A DNA stretch of 64,000 nt from Vitrella brassicaformis (lineage: Eukaryota; Sar; Vitrellaceae). Below, piece by piece: positions 46,286-58,484 of the stretch (position 1 is the stretch's first letter; each line of letters opens with the position of its first letter). Location of the stretch: the NCBI GenBank assembly GCA_001179505.1, contig CDMY01000246.1, forward strand, positions 47,865-111,864, in the 5' to 3' direction. The notes under the pieces were generated by a model. That model was not told where the DNA came from. It did no database searches and saw only the letters and a program-made list of their open reading frames with translations. The translations under genes were made by a program, and so were the position numbers.

Positions 46286-49037
46286 TCACGTGCGGCGCTC
46301 GACAACCAGCCCGTCGCCATCGAAGCTGAGCTTGTACGGCCCGCCGCTGAAGTTGAGGGAGGCCTGCTCAGCCAGGAAACGCCGCTCGAAGTCGGTGCGC
46401 ACGCCATTCTCGTCTTCAAATTCTACTATGGTCTTCTTGTGACCCTGTCATTAATTCCACCAAGAGGAGAGTGGGCACACACACACCACCCGGCAGCTGT
46501 CTGTGTGTGGTGTGTGTGCGGCGCACCTTGAGCTCGTTGCTGAATGAAGCCACCGAGGCCATCACGCGCAGGTAGAAGGTCTCCAATTCGTCATCCTCTA
46601 CACCGCCTACAGCGAGTGGCGAGTGAACACAGACACCACACAGAGATGTCATGTGTGCTGGTTCTCCCATCCCCCCTCACCATGCACGTGGATCGTCACG
46701 TCCTCGATCGGCGGCAGCTTGTCGTTGGTGCGCCGCCCCCACAGACACGGGCTCTGGTGGTCGTCAGCGAATTCATTCGTCAGCGGATTCAGATCCACCG
46801 CGAGGCTCCTCTCCCTCCCCTTGCTGACCAGCGCCGCCTGCAGCCGCTCGAGAAACATCCACACGTCACCAGCCGGCGCGTTCAGCAACTGCCCGTCCCC
46901 ATCTGATCCCTTGATGTGTGACAGGTTGGGCATGTGCGAGGCGATCTCGACTGCCCGCTCCTTCTTGGCCTCATCGTCGAGGGCAACGTTCAGCAGCAGC
47001 AGGGTGTGGGCGGCTGGGAATGTGTCGTCAGTGATGACTGCAGGGACGGCCTCGTCGAATCCCCTGTAGGCGACGATGTGGGCTGTCTTGGCGAGCTCGC
47101 CGACGAGCTTCTGGACAGTGGGGGTCCCGGTGCTGCTGCTGCGCGAGAGTATCTCGGCGTCGATCTGCCCATCCCTGTCACACTCACGCATAATTGGCTG
47201 TGACAGCGCCTCGGGATGCGCGACGGCGTCACTGCAGAGAAGCATCAAAAAGACGAGCACATCGGTATACGTCACGTGTACTTGGCCCTGTACTTGGCCC
47301 ATTCCCCATCTGACGCGTTCTTACACGAGTTGTGCCGTGTTCTGCAGTCTGTTCCAGTAGCGTCTCCCAGTAGCTTGGTCTATCTCAAGCTCTCGAAGGG
47401 ACCGGCTGACGCCCCTCGCCACCAGCACCTCACGCAGTCGGTCGATGTCGGCGGGGCTGCTATCCATCTCGACGCCGCGCAGTGTGCGAAGCGCTGCGAG
47501 CGACTTCCCGTCAGCGGGCAGCGCACTCAGCACACTGGCCGCATCGTCATCGTCCCACCGGAGCTCGAGCACCTCAATGGCCTCAAAGTCGCCCACCCAT
47601 GCCCTCGCACCCTCCACCTCAGCTGAAAGGTCTCGAATGATGAGCGTCTTGACAGCGGGCGTCAGCCACTGGCGGCCCTCGCGAGCCGAAAGGCACACGC
47701 CGGGTATGTTGTCGACGGTCTTGAGTGCCGGCAGGTGGACGGGGGCGGAGGGGGCGGCGGGCAGGGCAGATGACGGGGGAGGGTAGGGGATGTCGTTGCG
47801 AATGCTGTCGTCGAGCTCGACCTCCTCGAATGACAGCACCTCCAATGTGCCCTCGTCGGCCGACCAGCTGCCATCATCATCTTGCTCTGCCGCGGCAGCA
47901 GCTGTCCCCTCCCCGCCCTCCCTCTCTCGTCGTTTCTTCTCTGCGATTTCCGCCCTGCCGACGGCGTGTCCCTCCACTAATGCCACCTAGGTGCCGCGAC
48001 ACCAAGCCCATCGCCACTCGGGGTAGCGGCGCCTGATCTCTCGCACGTTGGTCGCCCTCTTGCCCCATCTCTGCGCCACGGCCAGTGGCATGGTCCCCCA
48101 CATGCGCCGCGCCTTGTCGTCCTTACAGTCTATGACCAGGTTGGTGTAGTTGGCGGCCGACTGATGGTAGAGGGTCGTGCCGAGGGGCCGGCAGTGGCGG
48201 GCCAGCTCCCATGGCTGCAGGTGGCCGAGCACGTTGGAGAGCTCATCGCGGGACAGACGGAGGCGAGCCTAAGGCCGATACATATGACACACGTGTGACT
48301 GAATGCAAAAGGGATGCTCGTGTGCGTCATCACTCACCGGTCCAATGTTGATGGGCAGCTGGCCACTCTCGTAGATCAAACGATAGGACCTCTCAGCAGG
48401 AGCAGCCTGAACCTCACACGCACACACCACATGCAGCAATCCTCTCTGCATAGAGCCCTCTGTGGTCGTGCAGGTGTACCTGTGGCTGCTCCTCTACGGT
48501 GTCTACTGGTGCCTCGGCGGGCGGCTCAGCGGCCGTCGCTATGAGGGCATCCACTGCAGTGGCCAGCAGGGGCTCCACTGTCGACAGCTGGGTGGCGGCA
48601 GCGTTGCACTGAGCAGTGAGGAGGGACAAGTGGACACGCAGCTCGCGAGTCGAGGCCTGCATGGACAGCCAGAAAGCAAAACGCATGATTCATCAGAGAG
48701 AGAGGGGCGAGGCGAAGATAAGGATTCACACCACTGTGTCGTTATTCGCAGGCTCCGTCCGCTGCTTGATCTGCGTGAGGTGTTCATTAACCTGAGAGAG
48801 AGGAAGCAGTGGCAGCGGTGAGCGAGTGAGACCATGTATGGCTGCTGTGTTTGGCTGAAATACCTTTGTCTGAAGTTGCATGAGGCGTTTCAGGCTCTCG
48901 CTCGCCAACTGAGCATCCTCCCGAAGCTGCCGCTGCTGCATCAAACGACCAGGCAACACACACAGCAGCCGAAAGGTGAAAGGCGCTGCGTGTGTTTTAA
49001 CGCCTGCTTTCATCTTCCTCACCTCGTTTGCATCCAT
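46286..49037 (-). pseudogene. F-box-like family copy D, nonsense codon
   Basis: The first exon 49037-49023 encodes only MDANE. Then come helical exons (QRQLREDAQLASESLKRLMQ; VNEHLTQIKQRTEPANND; ELRVHLSLLTAQCNAAATQL), the F-box-like LRLSRDELSNVLGHLQPWEL, and the middle and C-terminal exons, ending GGPYKLSFDGDGLVVERRT at 46286. One clear lesion: TAG at 47989-47987 replaces the Trp of the conserved RGTW block (TGG in copies B, C and E). Everything downstream stays open for 220 codons, so either the break is young, or stop readthrough or a sequencing error is involved. It is the most diverged copy at the N-terminus and has no linked kinase; its divergent partner is the BTB gene at 49260. Confidence 0.75.
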
Positions 49038-49259
49038 TCTGTTGACCGCCGTCAGGGATTAAGGCCCTCCGAGGCCCCTCCTAGGACGCAGAGGCGACGC
49101 CCTGCGATCGAATGACATCTGCCGCCTCTGCCGTCATCACACGAAGGTTTCCCAGCACGGTTGACCTCGTCTGACGCAAGATCTACGGCATTTGATGGAA
49201 AAAAACGAACGCCCTTTCCAGCTCGCAATTTTGAAGGTGGGTGAGGTGAAATAGCGATA
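49038..49259. promoter_or_regulatory. Divergent promoter region between F-box copy D and BTB gene
   Basis: 222 bp between opposed ATGs. The last about 80 bp before the BTB start are AT-richer than the surroundings. No named motif. Confidence 0.4.
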
Positions 49260-51539
49260 ATGTCGGAGCCTAAGAAGCGGAAGGGGCCGCCTGATGGTGA
49301 CAGTGACGATCAGCTTCCCTTTCGGTCCACTCGGCCAGCCTTTGTCAGCGATGCGCTCCGCTCCATCGCTTGCCACTTCGACGACGCCGGACGGGCCCTC
49401 GCATTCAAGCAACAGGCCCTCGAAGAGATGCAGATCGCCAAACAGCGGCTGTTGAATGATACTGGCTGGCGGGAGGATGCCGCCGGCGACGCCAACCAGA
49501 AGCTGTACCTGTCAGTGGGCGGCACTCAGCGTGACGTTCCTCGCGGCTGGCTGACCAAGAAGGCCGACAGTCTGCTGGCGTTCATCTTCAGCGGCCATCT
49601 CGACGGGCGGCTGGTTCGCTGCACCGACGGATCCAATCGCATCTTCCTGGACCTTGACGGCGCTATCTTCGACAAGTTCCTGGACGCTCTGGCAACATTC
49701 GACGGCAGCAGCAGGGCGAGTCAGGCGCAGATCAGAGGTGAGCTCGGTGAGGCGTTCTTCTTCGATGCGCTGCTCAACAATCCCCTCCCCAACGTCACCC
49801 CCTCCCCCGGCCCCCCTCCCTCACACACGGACGCACCAGCTATGCCCCCTCAGATGCTCGAGGCCATGCCGTCAGGCGCCGCCATCATGGAAGACATCAA
49901 GTCGGTGTGTGTTGGGTACATGAAGGAGCATGCGGCCATTGACGCGCAGATCGATGACGTCAAGTGTACCATGCGGCAGCTAGAGGATCGCATGAAGCTG
50001 GCTGAGCCCTGGCTGCAGCCGTCGACGGGGGGCGGGGTGGGGGTGGTGAGTCTGAGTGTAGTCGGGATGACGCTTAGCACGACCACGGCCACTGTAGAGG
50101 CGTGTGGCGGAGACGACTCGCCATTCGCAAATCGCTTCAATGGGTGAGTACGGACACGACACATGCTAAGGGCAACACACGTGTGAACGCTTGTTTGCTC
50201 TTGCCTTAGGTCCTCGTTGGACGCCACCTCACCAGCGATTGTCCGCAAGGCCATCAATTTCGCCCGCCAACACCGCCTTGCACCCTCCCAATCCCTCGCC
50301 ATCCCCACCTTACAGGGTTCATCGGCCAACGGCACGCTGGAGCTGCGCCGGACACTCGAGATGTTCGGTCTCATCGGGCCGCATGGGCACTGTGTGCAGC
50401 GCATCGCACCGTCAACTCATTTTGGAGGTCCGGGGATGGGGATGTTAGCGGGGCGGGCGGAGCTGAATAGGCTTGTGGGCTGGCTTGAGGAGGAATGGAA
50501 CAAACCTGTAGAGGACATACGGTGCACATACAGGTACGCACGCGGATGTGGATAGGCGGAAGTACGCTGGCAACATGGATGTCTTTGTTCCTCAGTTGTT
50601 CGTCGGCAACCGCGTACGATGGCGCCGCCTTCCTGGCGAGCATCCCAGCACCCGAGGCGGAGAAGGGCTGGGTGAGTATGGCAGACGACAGCAATGCAAG
50701 CAGGTGGATACACTCGACACATGGTGCATTGCTGTGTCTGGATGTGCAGGTGTTCTTGTTGAAGAAGGGTCAGGAGGTGGTGGGTGCAGCCTGCCCCTTG
50801 GGGCTTAAAAAGGACACGAAATGGCTCCGTGCGGGGTACGTCATCATTTTGTGTGCAGCACGTGAGCACGTGAGCACGTGTGCACTCTTGTGTGTGTTGG
50901 CAATGAGCGCAGGTTGGCCACACCGCGTCAGAGGCGTCGCCGGCGGCGGGACGATGTTAGTAGTGAAGACGATTTTACTATCGTGGATGACGATTCCGAT
51001 GAGGACGAGTTCCCTCCAACACCACCACGTGAGCCGATGGTCACAGGTACGAGCCAACGGTCTTCCAGAGGCATATTGGTTGTGGGTGTGGGTGGCTTGG
51101 GCCTGTGTCAGGAGAGCCCGGGGGGCTCCCGGAGGAGCTGATGAAGATCGAGAACGCGGATGAGTGTACCGACTACCACCGCTCTTCGCAGGAGCCGATT
51201 CCCTTCCTCTGCAAGCTGGCCGACCCCGACCACCCCGACACCGTCACAAAGACGACAGGAGACCGATCGAGGGTCGTCGTCAGCAAGAGGGAACCGATCC
51301 TCGGTGACCGAGCGTTGAAGATCAGTGTACTGTCTTTGGGAGAGAAGGCCTTCTTCCACGGTCTCTCTGTGCACCTGACGTTCCCCTTTTACCCTGGCGT
51401 TTGTGCATTCAGTCAGACAGAGAGACCTCTCTTAAGCGGTGCACCAGCCATCCAGGGGTGCAATCAGATTGTGCGTGGAGGGTGGGATTTGGTCGAGGTG
51501 TGGCAGGTGTCCTACATGGGGCAGAGAGCCACGACATAG
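49260..51539 (+). CDS. BTB/T1 (KCTD-type) domain protein, possible C-terminal TLDc-like region
   Basis: The first exon is open from the ATG at 49260 to a donor near 50143. It holds a helical start (ALAFKQQALEEMQIAKQRLL) and a T1 tetramerisation domain: LYLSVGGTQRDVPRGWLTKK, LLAFIFSGHLDG, RIFLDLDGAIFDKFLDAL. A coiled region follows (MEDIKSVCVGYMKEHAAID, MRQLEDRMKLAE). Later exons contain a segment (TAYDGAAFLASIP, GWVFLLKKGQEVVGAACPLG) that weakly resembles a TLDc domain, then an acidic linker (DDFTIVDDDSDEDEFPPTP) and an end closing MGQRATT. KCTD-type proteins often serve as Cullin-3 adaptors; that role is only inferred. The T1 domain is clear. The TLDc suggestion is weak and some downstream exon joins are uncertain. 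Confidence 0.72.
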
Positions 51540-51619
51540 CTATGTTTGGGGGGACGGGACGTACATTCATGATGGACAGACATGTCGCGGGTGTACAGTG
51601 ATGATAATATTACTATCAA

Positions 51620-53444
51620 TCAAAGGCACATGTGTTGTCTTCTCCAGTCTGCCAACCCCTCACACACAGGCCTTAGAGCGTCAGAAGCCTTCTCATACAC
51701 ACACATCAGCTCACAAAACGCCCCCGCTTCACTCACACACGGCTCATAAGTCACACCATCTGCCAGGCCCTGTGTCTCCGCCATGGCCGCGCCAGCCAGC
51801 CCAACCAGCGAAGGCTCACAGGGCACCATCACACTCCTGTTGAGAGCGGTGCTGAGTGTCTGGGCGAGAAGAGAAGAGTTGGCGCATCCCCCAACCACCA
51901 CAACCGGCTGAGATGAAGACACATCCACAACCGATGGCATGTACTTCTCGAGGTGTCGAATCAGCCGGGCTGCCTGGAACGCCACGCCCTCGTGGACGGC
52001 GCGGCAGAGGTCGGCAGGCGAGGTCGATGCCGTCACCCCGATAAACGCGCCGGATGCATTTGGACCTGCCCACACAGACATCAAGAGATACCTCCACGGC
52101 ATCCAAGCAGCGAAAATACCCATGGTTCCGCACTTACAGTTGTCAGGCGATCTCTCCCCCTTGAGGTGCGGCAACCAGAGCACGCCTCCGCCACCAACTC
52201 GACCCTCAGACGCCATAGCCTCCATCCCTTTCCCCACGCCGGCTCCGATCTGCAGGCCCTCCAGCCACTCAAAGTTGCCTCCAGCCGTCAGCATTGGCGC
52301 AGCAAGGACAACACGGGAGGGATCATAGTGATACGCCAACGTGAAGATCCCCTCAGTGGCCGCAGGTGGGGACGAGCCAGGGGGTAGCAGGGTGGCTGCC
52401 CAGCCAGATGTGCCGAGGTAGAGATAGGTGGGACAGACAGACGCCGGCTGTGTGTTGGAGGTGGGGGTGGGGGCGAAGGAGAGGGCGCCGTGGGTGATGG
52501 AGGCGACGTCTCCACCGGCGTGATAGACTTGAGCGCCTCGGATCCATTGCAGCACTCTGTCAGCGCCATCCACATTGGCGACACTCTTCCCTCCCACCGT
52601 CACAGCGCCAACCACCTCCCCTGCTGCCGCAATCCGAGGCAGCGCCTCAACCAACCCTTCAGCCACACCAGTCCTCAGCAGAACCTCCTTCGCCCACAAG
52701 GCTTCCCCTCCGGCGTCATTCTGCCCCCTCCACACCTTCTCCATCTCATGAACGCTCAGCAGTCCAGTAGTTGACGCGTTGGTCACGTCCGTCACGCACT
52801 CGCCCGTCAGCCAGTGGATGAGATAGTCGGCTGCGCCGAGCAGGACTTGTCGGCATTGTCTAGCTGCGTCGGGATGGTGCTTCATGACCCAGAGCAGCTT
52901 TGCGGGGAGGGACGATGGCCCCTTGAAGGATAGCAAGGTGGACGAAAGGTCAGGAGGGATGGATGCCGCCTCGTCGATGGCGCGGCTGTCGCTGTAGAGC
53001 AGGCAGGGAGCGATGGGGAGCAGGCCGAGAGCCGCATCTCCATCTGTGTGGCCGAGCATCATCACTGAACAGAGAGAGGAAAGGACACACACAATGAGTG
53101 CGCTCATGGCCCTGTTGGGTGTGCCTTGCTGACGTGTTTGCATGAGTCCGCTGACGCAGATCTTGGTCGGCTTGCAGTGCGGCTCTTGTGTCATGATGGC
53201 ATCCAGCCCCTTGACGACCATCTCAGCCCAGCAGCTGGGGTCCACTTCGCCCTGCGCCATCTTTGTCCGGCACGATGGCGGATAGCGCTGCGTGCTCGTT
53301 GCGATGATGGACACTCTCGATGCCTAATCAGCAAGCAAACTGAGGGAGAAGGCAACTGCAAGGAGAGGGGGTCGCGCTGCTTACCTCGTCTGTGTTTATG
53401 AGTGCCACTTTCACGCTCGTCGAGCCAAGATCTACACACAGCAT
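51620..53444 (-). CDS. FGGY-family carbohydrate kinase (xylulokinase-like)
   Basis: Four or five exons from the ATG at 53444 (MLCVDLGSTSVKVALINTDE, the phosphate-1 loop). Next are EVDPSCWAEMVVKGLDAI, VSGLMQT joined to MMLGHTDGD, KLLWVMKHHPDAARQC, DYLIHWLTGECVTDVTNAS (a strong FGGY pattern) and LYLGTSGWAATL. The stretch WLPHLKGERSPDN joins PNASGAFIGVT across the last intron, and the C-terminal signature is VVVVGGCANSSLLAQTLSTA, ending RRQHMCL. FGGY kinases phosphorylate sugars or polyols with ATP. The order is closest to xylulokinases, but the true substrate cannot be read from sequence alone. No targeting leader is seen, so a cytosolic enzyme is likely. It is head-to-head with the NYN/MIF4G gene only about 100 bp away. 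Confidence 0.87.
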
Positions 53445-53546
53445 GATGAGCTCTGACGATGAGGATCAACCGCGGATCTGGAGGAGGAGCTTCTCGAGCT
53501 CGCGTCTGATCCGGGCCGAATTCAGAGCGTGAGAATAGCCGACAGG
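53445..53546. promoter_or_regulatory. Very short divergent promoter region
   Basis: 102 bp between the sugar kinase ATG and the NYN/MIF4G ATG. Coding-like sequence (DLEEELLELASDPGRIQSVR) continues upstream of 53547 to a stop at about 53457, so the plus gene may have an upstream non-ATG or spliced start that overlaps the region. Confidence 0.4.
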
Positions 53547-56270
53547 ATGAGGGACAGGGACAGATCTCTAGAAGACGTCCGGGAGCCCGAGCGCGTCGAA
53601 CCCGTCACCACCATCGTCCTCAACTGCTGCAACCTTGGTCAGCTGATGAGATGAGATCCACAGATTTGGATGGATGAGGACGCCCAGTGGTATGGTGTGT
53701 GTATGCGTCTGCCGGTCTGTGCGTCAGGTCGCGACTATGCCTTCTCCAAGTTGAGTGCGAGCCCTCCGCCTACGAATTTCGACTGGAACGGCGTGCGGAA
53801 GGCTTTGGAGTACTACGACAGCCGCAAGAAGAAGGCCAAGATCATGGGCATCGTCACCCACCGCATTCTCAGAGACCACCCTGTGAGGTGCCAGCCAGAT
53901 ACGATGGATGGATGGATGGATGTGTGAAAAGAATCTGTGTGTGTGTTGTTGTTGTGTTGTGCAGCTGCCGAAGGACCTGCTTCAGAGGAAGTTCATTCGT
54001 GCCGAGTGGAGCGACGCGCCGACGAGAGATCTGCCGGATGTGGACATGACGAGCACACTGAGGACTGGTGAGGCTCGGTGCGGGAAGACGCACAGAAAGA
54101 AATCCCTCTCGCTCACCGTGTGTTGTGTGTGATCAGCACAGGAGCACGACGCTCAATTCGTGTGCAACGACGAGTACCTCTGCTGGGAGGAAGACCCACC
54201 CAACGACATCAGGAAGTTCATCATTGGGTCAGCACGCCTCCACACAAACGCACCTCCACACACTCGTGTCGCTATACCGTTTGTTTGTGTGTGTGCTTGT
54301 GCTGCCGACATCTGTCTGATTCATGTCAGCAAGGGTGCGTCCCACCAGGTTCAGTATTTGTTTCTGCCGAGCGGTCACTTCATGCCCAGCCAAATCCCGT
54401 GGCCTGAGGGGCCGCCCAACCCGCCGCCACACCTGCCCAACAGAACCGCTAGAGGCGCACACACATACCGACAGGTGAGCAGGTGGGGTGGGTGGCAAGG
54501 GTGGTGGAGAGTGGATGGGTGTGTATGTGTGTGTTGTGTGTGTGTTGTGTGTGGTGCAGTGTTTCATGACGCGTGACCGTTTGTCGACCATGCTGCGCGA
54601 TGCCCAAGTGAGCCTCAGCAAGGCCGACGAGGAGCAACTTCTGCAGAAACTCAACAACATAGAGGTGAGGCCACCCAGCCACAACCCCTCTACACACACA
54701 CACACACACACACACATACACACACTGCTGGCACGAGTGTGCTGTGTGCTGTGCGTTGTATGGGTCAGATGGATTTGATGATCGACCCCAACACCGACCC
54801 CCGCCCGACGTTGTCCAAGAACGTGGCCGCCACCGTGTACGAGCGGGCCCTCGAGTCGGGCGTCGGTGATGTAGAACCGGTGGGTTCCTTCAACGCACCC
54901 AACACGACGCCACAGCACACCCCTTTGAATCTGTGTGTTATGTTCGTTGTGTGTGGCAGTTAGAGTGCGTGGCGTTTCTGCTGCACTCGCAGGCCATAGT
55001 GCAGCACATCTACATGGACGTAAGGACGGACGGATACACAGACATACATATATACGCGCAGCGAGGCAGCCGACAGGCCAAAGGAAGAAATGACGTGTGG
55101 TGTGGTATGGTCCGTGGTCTGCTGTGTGTGTGGTGTGCAGGTGTATGCGGAGGTGACAGTGCGGCTGGCGGAGTACTTCGACTCCAAAATGAGCTCCAAA
55201 AACTTCGCAAAGTATAGGCATTTAGGGAGGGTGGCTCACACGCAGCCATCCATCCATCCATGCATCCATCGGGCATGCACATATGTGTGGTGTGGTGTGT
55301 GTGGTCAGGTTGGTGGTGCGTCAGTGCGAGCAGTGTTTCGAGGAGGAGGGCATCAAGGGCGCCCTCTGCGTTAGCGGAATGAGTACACGCACACACACTG
55401 ACCCACACACAACAGTACAGTACAATGCCACAGACACATCTTCTGTCTGTCTGTTCCTCTCTCTGATCAGACGACCGCAGCACCCCCACGTGTTTCAACT
55501 TCGTCCGACGCCTGCTCGGCACACTCAAACTGCTCGGTCGGGCCGGTGCACACACCACACACAACACATGACACGTGTCCGTCCAGTCCATGGTCACTCG
55601 TCATTTTCGTCGAATGCATTTCGTCTGTCGCTGCTGAATGAATGTGTTGATTCGTTCGTTCGTTCGTTCAGGTCGTCTGATAGCGAATGGTGTGTGTCAG
55701 CAGCCGTCCGTCGTCTTCGACATCGCCCGGAGCGTCCAGACCGTCGGAGGCGAAAACTGGAAGGCCGAATGGCACCTGGTCCGGGGGATGTGATGTGCAC
55801 AGGCAGACAGACAGAGGATGCTCACACGGTGGTGGTGTGTTCTTCTAATTTGCAGGAGGGTTTGTGTGCGTTGCTGGCCTCCGTGACCTCCATGCTGGCC
55901 AAGGACGTACGCAGCGTACAACGACCCTCTTTATCTCGTGTGATTCAGCTGATGTGTGTATGTGTGTGTGGTGTGTGTTTCCCTTGGCAGCCTGTTCGCG
56001 TGAAGGATTTGGACGAGGTCTACAACAAGCTGACGCAGCTGAGCAACAGCATCGACAGGAAGCGCAAACAACACATCAAAGACCTCATCAAAGTCACTCA
56101 CCGACACACACGCGCACCATGATCGATATGCATCTCTGTATGTGTGGGTGCAGGTCGTCCGCGACATCCGTGCCAGCTGCGCCAAGGCCACCCCCGCGCA
56201 GGCGTCCGATAGCCCAGGCGCCTCACCAGCTGCAGCGTCGTCAAGTGCGGCGCGTGTGCCCTCCCAGTGA
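53547..56270 (+). CDS. Fusion protein: degenerate NYN (Zc3h12a-like) domain plus MIF4G-like domain
   Basis: About 13 exons from the ATG at 53547 to TGA at 56268-56270. The N-terminal half reads VTTIVLNCCNLGRDYAF, WNGVRKALEYYDS, KAKIMGIVTHRILRD, HDAQFVCNDEYLCWE, IRKFIIG and VQYLFLPSGHFMPS. The order and spacing match NYN/Zc3h12a RNases (I-D-G-S-N-V start, SNDxY, W..FI, QYxF..xxFMP). The first catalytic Asp is Asn here, so cleavage may be lost. The second half is helical: RDRLSTMLRDAQVSLSKADE, VAFLLHSQAIVQHIYMD, VYAEVTVRLAEYFDS, LVVRQCEQCFEEEG, NFVRRLLGTLKLLG, GLCALLASVTSMLAKD, YNKLTQLSNSIDRKRK. This resembles an eIF4G-type MIF4G domain, which binds eIF4A-like helicases or RNA. The pairing suggests mRNA decay or translation control. 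Domain calls are by eye. Confidence 0.65.
54691..54725. repeat. (CA)n microsatellite in NYN/MIF4G intron
   Basis: About 35 bp of CA repeats in the first half of an intron whose 3' half is TG-rich. Confidence 0.9.
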
Positions 56271-56511
56271 CTGACCGACCGAAGCGTCGCTATAGCATAG
56301 TGTAGTCGAATGAATGACTGTATGTAGAGAAGCCCGCCTAGGCCCGCCACACACTGACGGGTGGTTGGTGACCAGTGCTTTCCTGGGTGGCTATGTGTGT
56401 GAATAGGGGAGGGAGAGAGCGGCGCATGTGTGCGAGTGAGTGTGTACGGTCCTTCACGATGGCGTGTGAGTTTACGATTGGCGGAGTTTCTTTGCGCCAA
56501 TCGTCATCGCA

Positions 56512-57926
56512 ATGTTTTCAGGACTTCATAGCAATGTTTTTGGCCAGGCTCGCCCGTCGCCTCAGCCGCGGGCGCTGCTCGAAGACGCTCTTCTCTTTGC
56601 CCGCGCTGCTCGCAACCCCGCCGCACCTGTGCTTCGTCCCATCCCTGAGGACCTTCCGGCTCCTCCTCGGAGCCCTGCCCGTCCGGCCGCTCCCCGCCGT
56701 GCTCGCAACTCTCCTGTGCCGGTGCGTTTCCCCAGTGTCGACGCCAACCTCATCGCAGTGCTTGACAGAGGTGAGTGACCAACGACACAGACGATAACTC
56801 GTGACACAAAAATCATCTGTTTGCCTGTCTGGTGGAAACAGTGCCTGACGAGGAGTTTGCCGATGACGTGCCTCGGTGCCCGCTGACGCTCACCGTGCCG
56901 CGGACACCCGTGACCACACCGTCAGGTCACGCAACGAACACCAAACGCTCAAGCAAACGCTCATCTTCTTGTGATTGTCTTCTGTGATGCGCACCATTAT
57001 GCAGGCAACTGCTACGACCTGTCCCCTCTTCGCAAGCACATCCGCACCAACGCTCCCTACGCCAAGTCGCCCATGACGCGACAGCTGCTGCGCGAAGAGG
57101 ATCTGCGTCCGGACCGCTCCGCCCTGCACCACATCGAAAGATGCGCCAAGAAGGTAGCTGCCTGCCAGCATACACGCCCACACACACGGAACATCCGGAC
57201 GGGCAAGTTTGTTTGTGTGTAGATTTGGGATGACCAGCAGGCGGCGATTCAGCAGGCCAGTGAGAGTGCATCGGCGGCGGCGGCGGCGGCGGCGTCCTCA
57301 AACGCACACGATGACAACGAGACTGACCAGACCAGCAATAGTACGCACGTACCAACAGATGCATCATGGACCTTTGTGTCATGGTGCTGTGGTGCTGTGC
57401 TGTGTTGTGTTGTGTTGTATCGTGTAGGCATGACTCTTGTGAAGGAGCTGTGGGGGCGCTACAAGCATAAGATCACCATGACACACAATGACCTGACACC
57501 GACACCCAAACTCATCGATGCGGTGAAAACACCATCACAGCACAACACAGCACAACACAACGCATGCCTCTGCGCGCCTCTCCGTCTGTGTGTATGCTGT
57601 TCAGTTCCTGACCGACAAGCACACAGACACAATGGATGTGCTCGAGTGGCACAAGGAGCAGATCAAGAAGCAGTCCAAGAAACACGTAAGGACCCCCACA
57701 CACACCAACACCACATCACACCAATGTGTGTGTCCACTTGTATCAGCTCAAGGAGATTCATGACGTCGTGTCGCATTCTTTCGAGAAGGAGATGGTCGCG
57801 TGGCTCAATAGCTACAGTCGCACAACCCAGCAGGCCGGCTACACCAAACGACGATCCCTCACAGGCTTCCACCCCACACTCATCCGTGATGCTGTCTCGG
57901 CCATTCTCAAGGAGGCGCTCAAGTGA
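56512..57926 (+). CDS. U-box domain protein (likely E3 ubiquitin ligase)
   Basis: Seven or more exons: 56512-56770, 56842-56925, 57005-57153, 57223-57340, 57428-57522, 57605-57685, 57747-57926. After an Ala/Pro/Arg-rich N-terminus, exons 2-3 give a U-box: CPLTLTVPRTPVTTPSGNCY, LSPLRKHIRTN, SPMTRQLLREEDLRPDRS. The hallmark PVTTPSG and the LRPDRS end are intact. U-boxes fold like RING domains without zinc and recruit E2 enzymes. An Ala/Ser-rich stretch (SASAAAAAAAS) and a helical C-terminus follow (LVKELWGRYKHKI, HTDTMDVLEWHKEQIKKQS, VSHSFEKEMVAWLNS, LIRDAVSAILKEALK). No ARM or TPR repeats are seen. It lies 241 bp downstream of the NYN/MIF4G gene on the same strand; the spacer 56271-56511 holds nothing notable. 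The start is the ATG at 56512; an upstream exon is possible. Confidence 0.8.
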
Positions 57927-58484
57927 CCACACCACCAACCCCCCACGACACAGACCCATCAAGTGAGCAACGGAGCGCACAAGGGAGGGATGTGGGTCAT
58001 GCGCCTGCTGTGCTGCCATTCAGGTGTCGATGTATCATGTGGTCGTGAATTCAGTGGAAGTGGCTGGCACATGTCCTTCCATGTGTGTGTGTGGTGCATG
58101 CCATGGATGGGTGAGAGATTCCAAGAAAGAGAGACAGACAGAGAAACAGAAGAGACAGACAGCAATTCCGACAGACCGGAAAGCAGGCAGTAATTCACAC
58201 ATGCAGACACAGCACAGCCTGTGTGTGCCTTCTCTCGCCCTCCATGTACCGACAGACGTGTGTGTGTATGTCTGAATGCGTGTCTACATGTTTGTGTATG
58301 GCAGTGGACATCGCTTCCATGATGAAAGAGTACTTACGTCTGTCCAGTTCGTTCTCATGAATGCGGCAAGCCACTCAACATCAGCCTTCCATTTGTTTTG
58401 CACTTGGTCCAGCCTCCCACACAGCGACCCAGCCACCACGCAGCACGCACCTTGCCGGCGACACCGTCCCGTCTTCCTATCCTT
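57927..58484. other. Intergenic region, no gene seen
   Basis: About 560 bp with GACAGA-type repeats (58128-58165) and short TG tracts. Nothing recognised. Confidence 0.5.

Noticed and set aside
57927-58484. A small plus-strand gene after the U-box gene
   Set aside because: Frames are short, repeat-rich and without splice signals or protein-like pattern.
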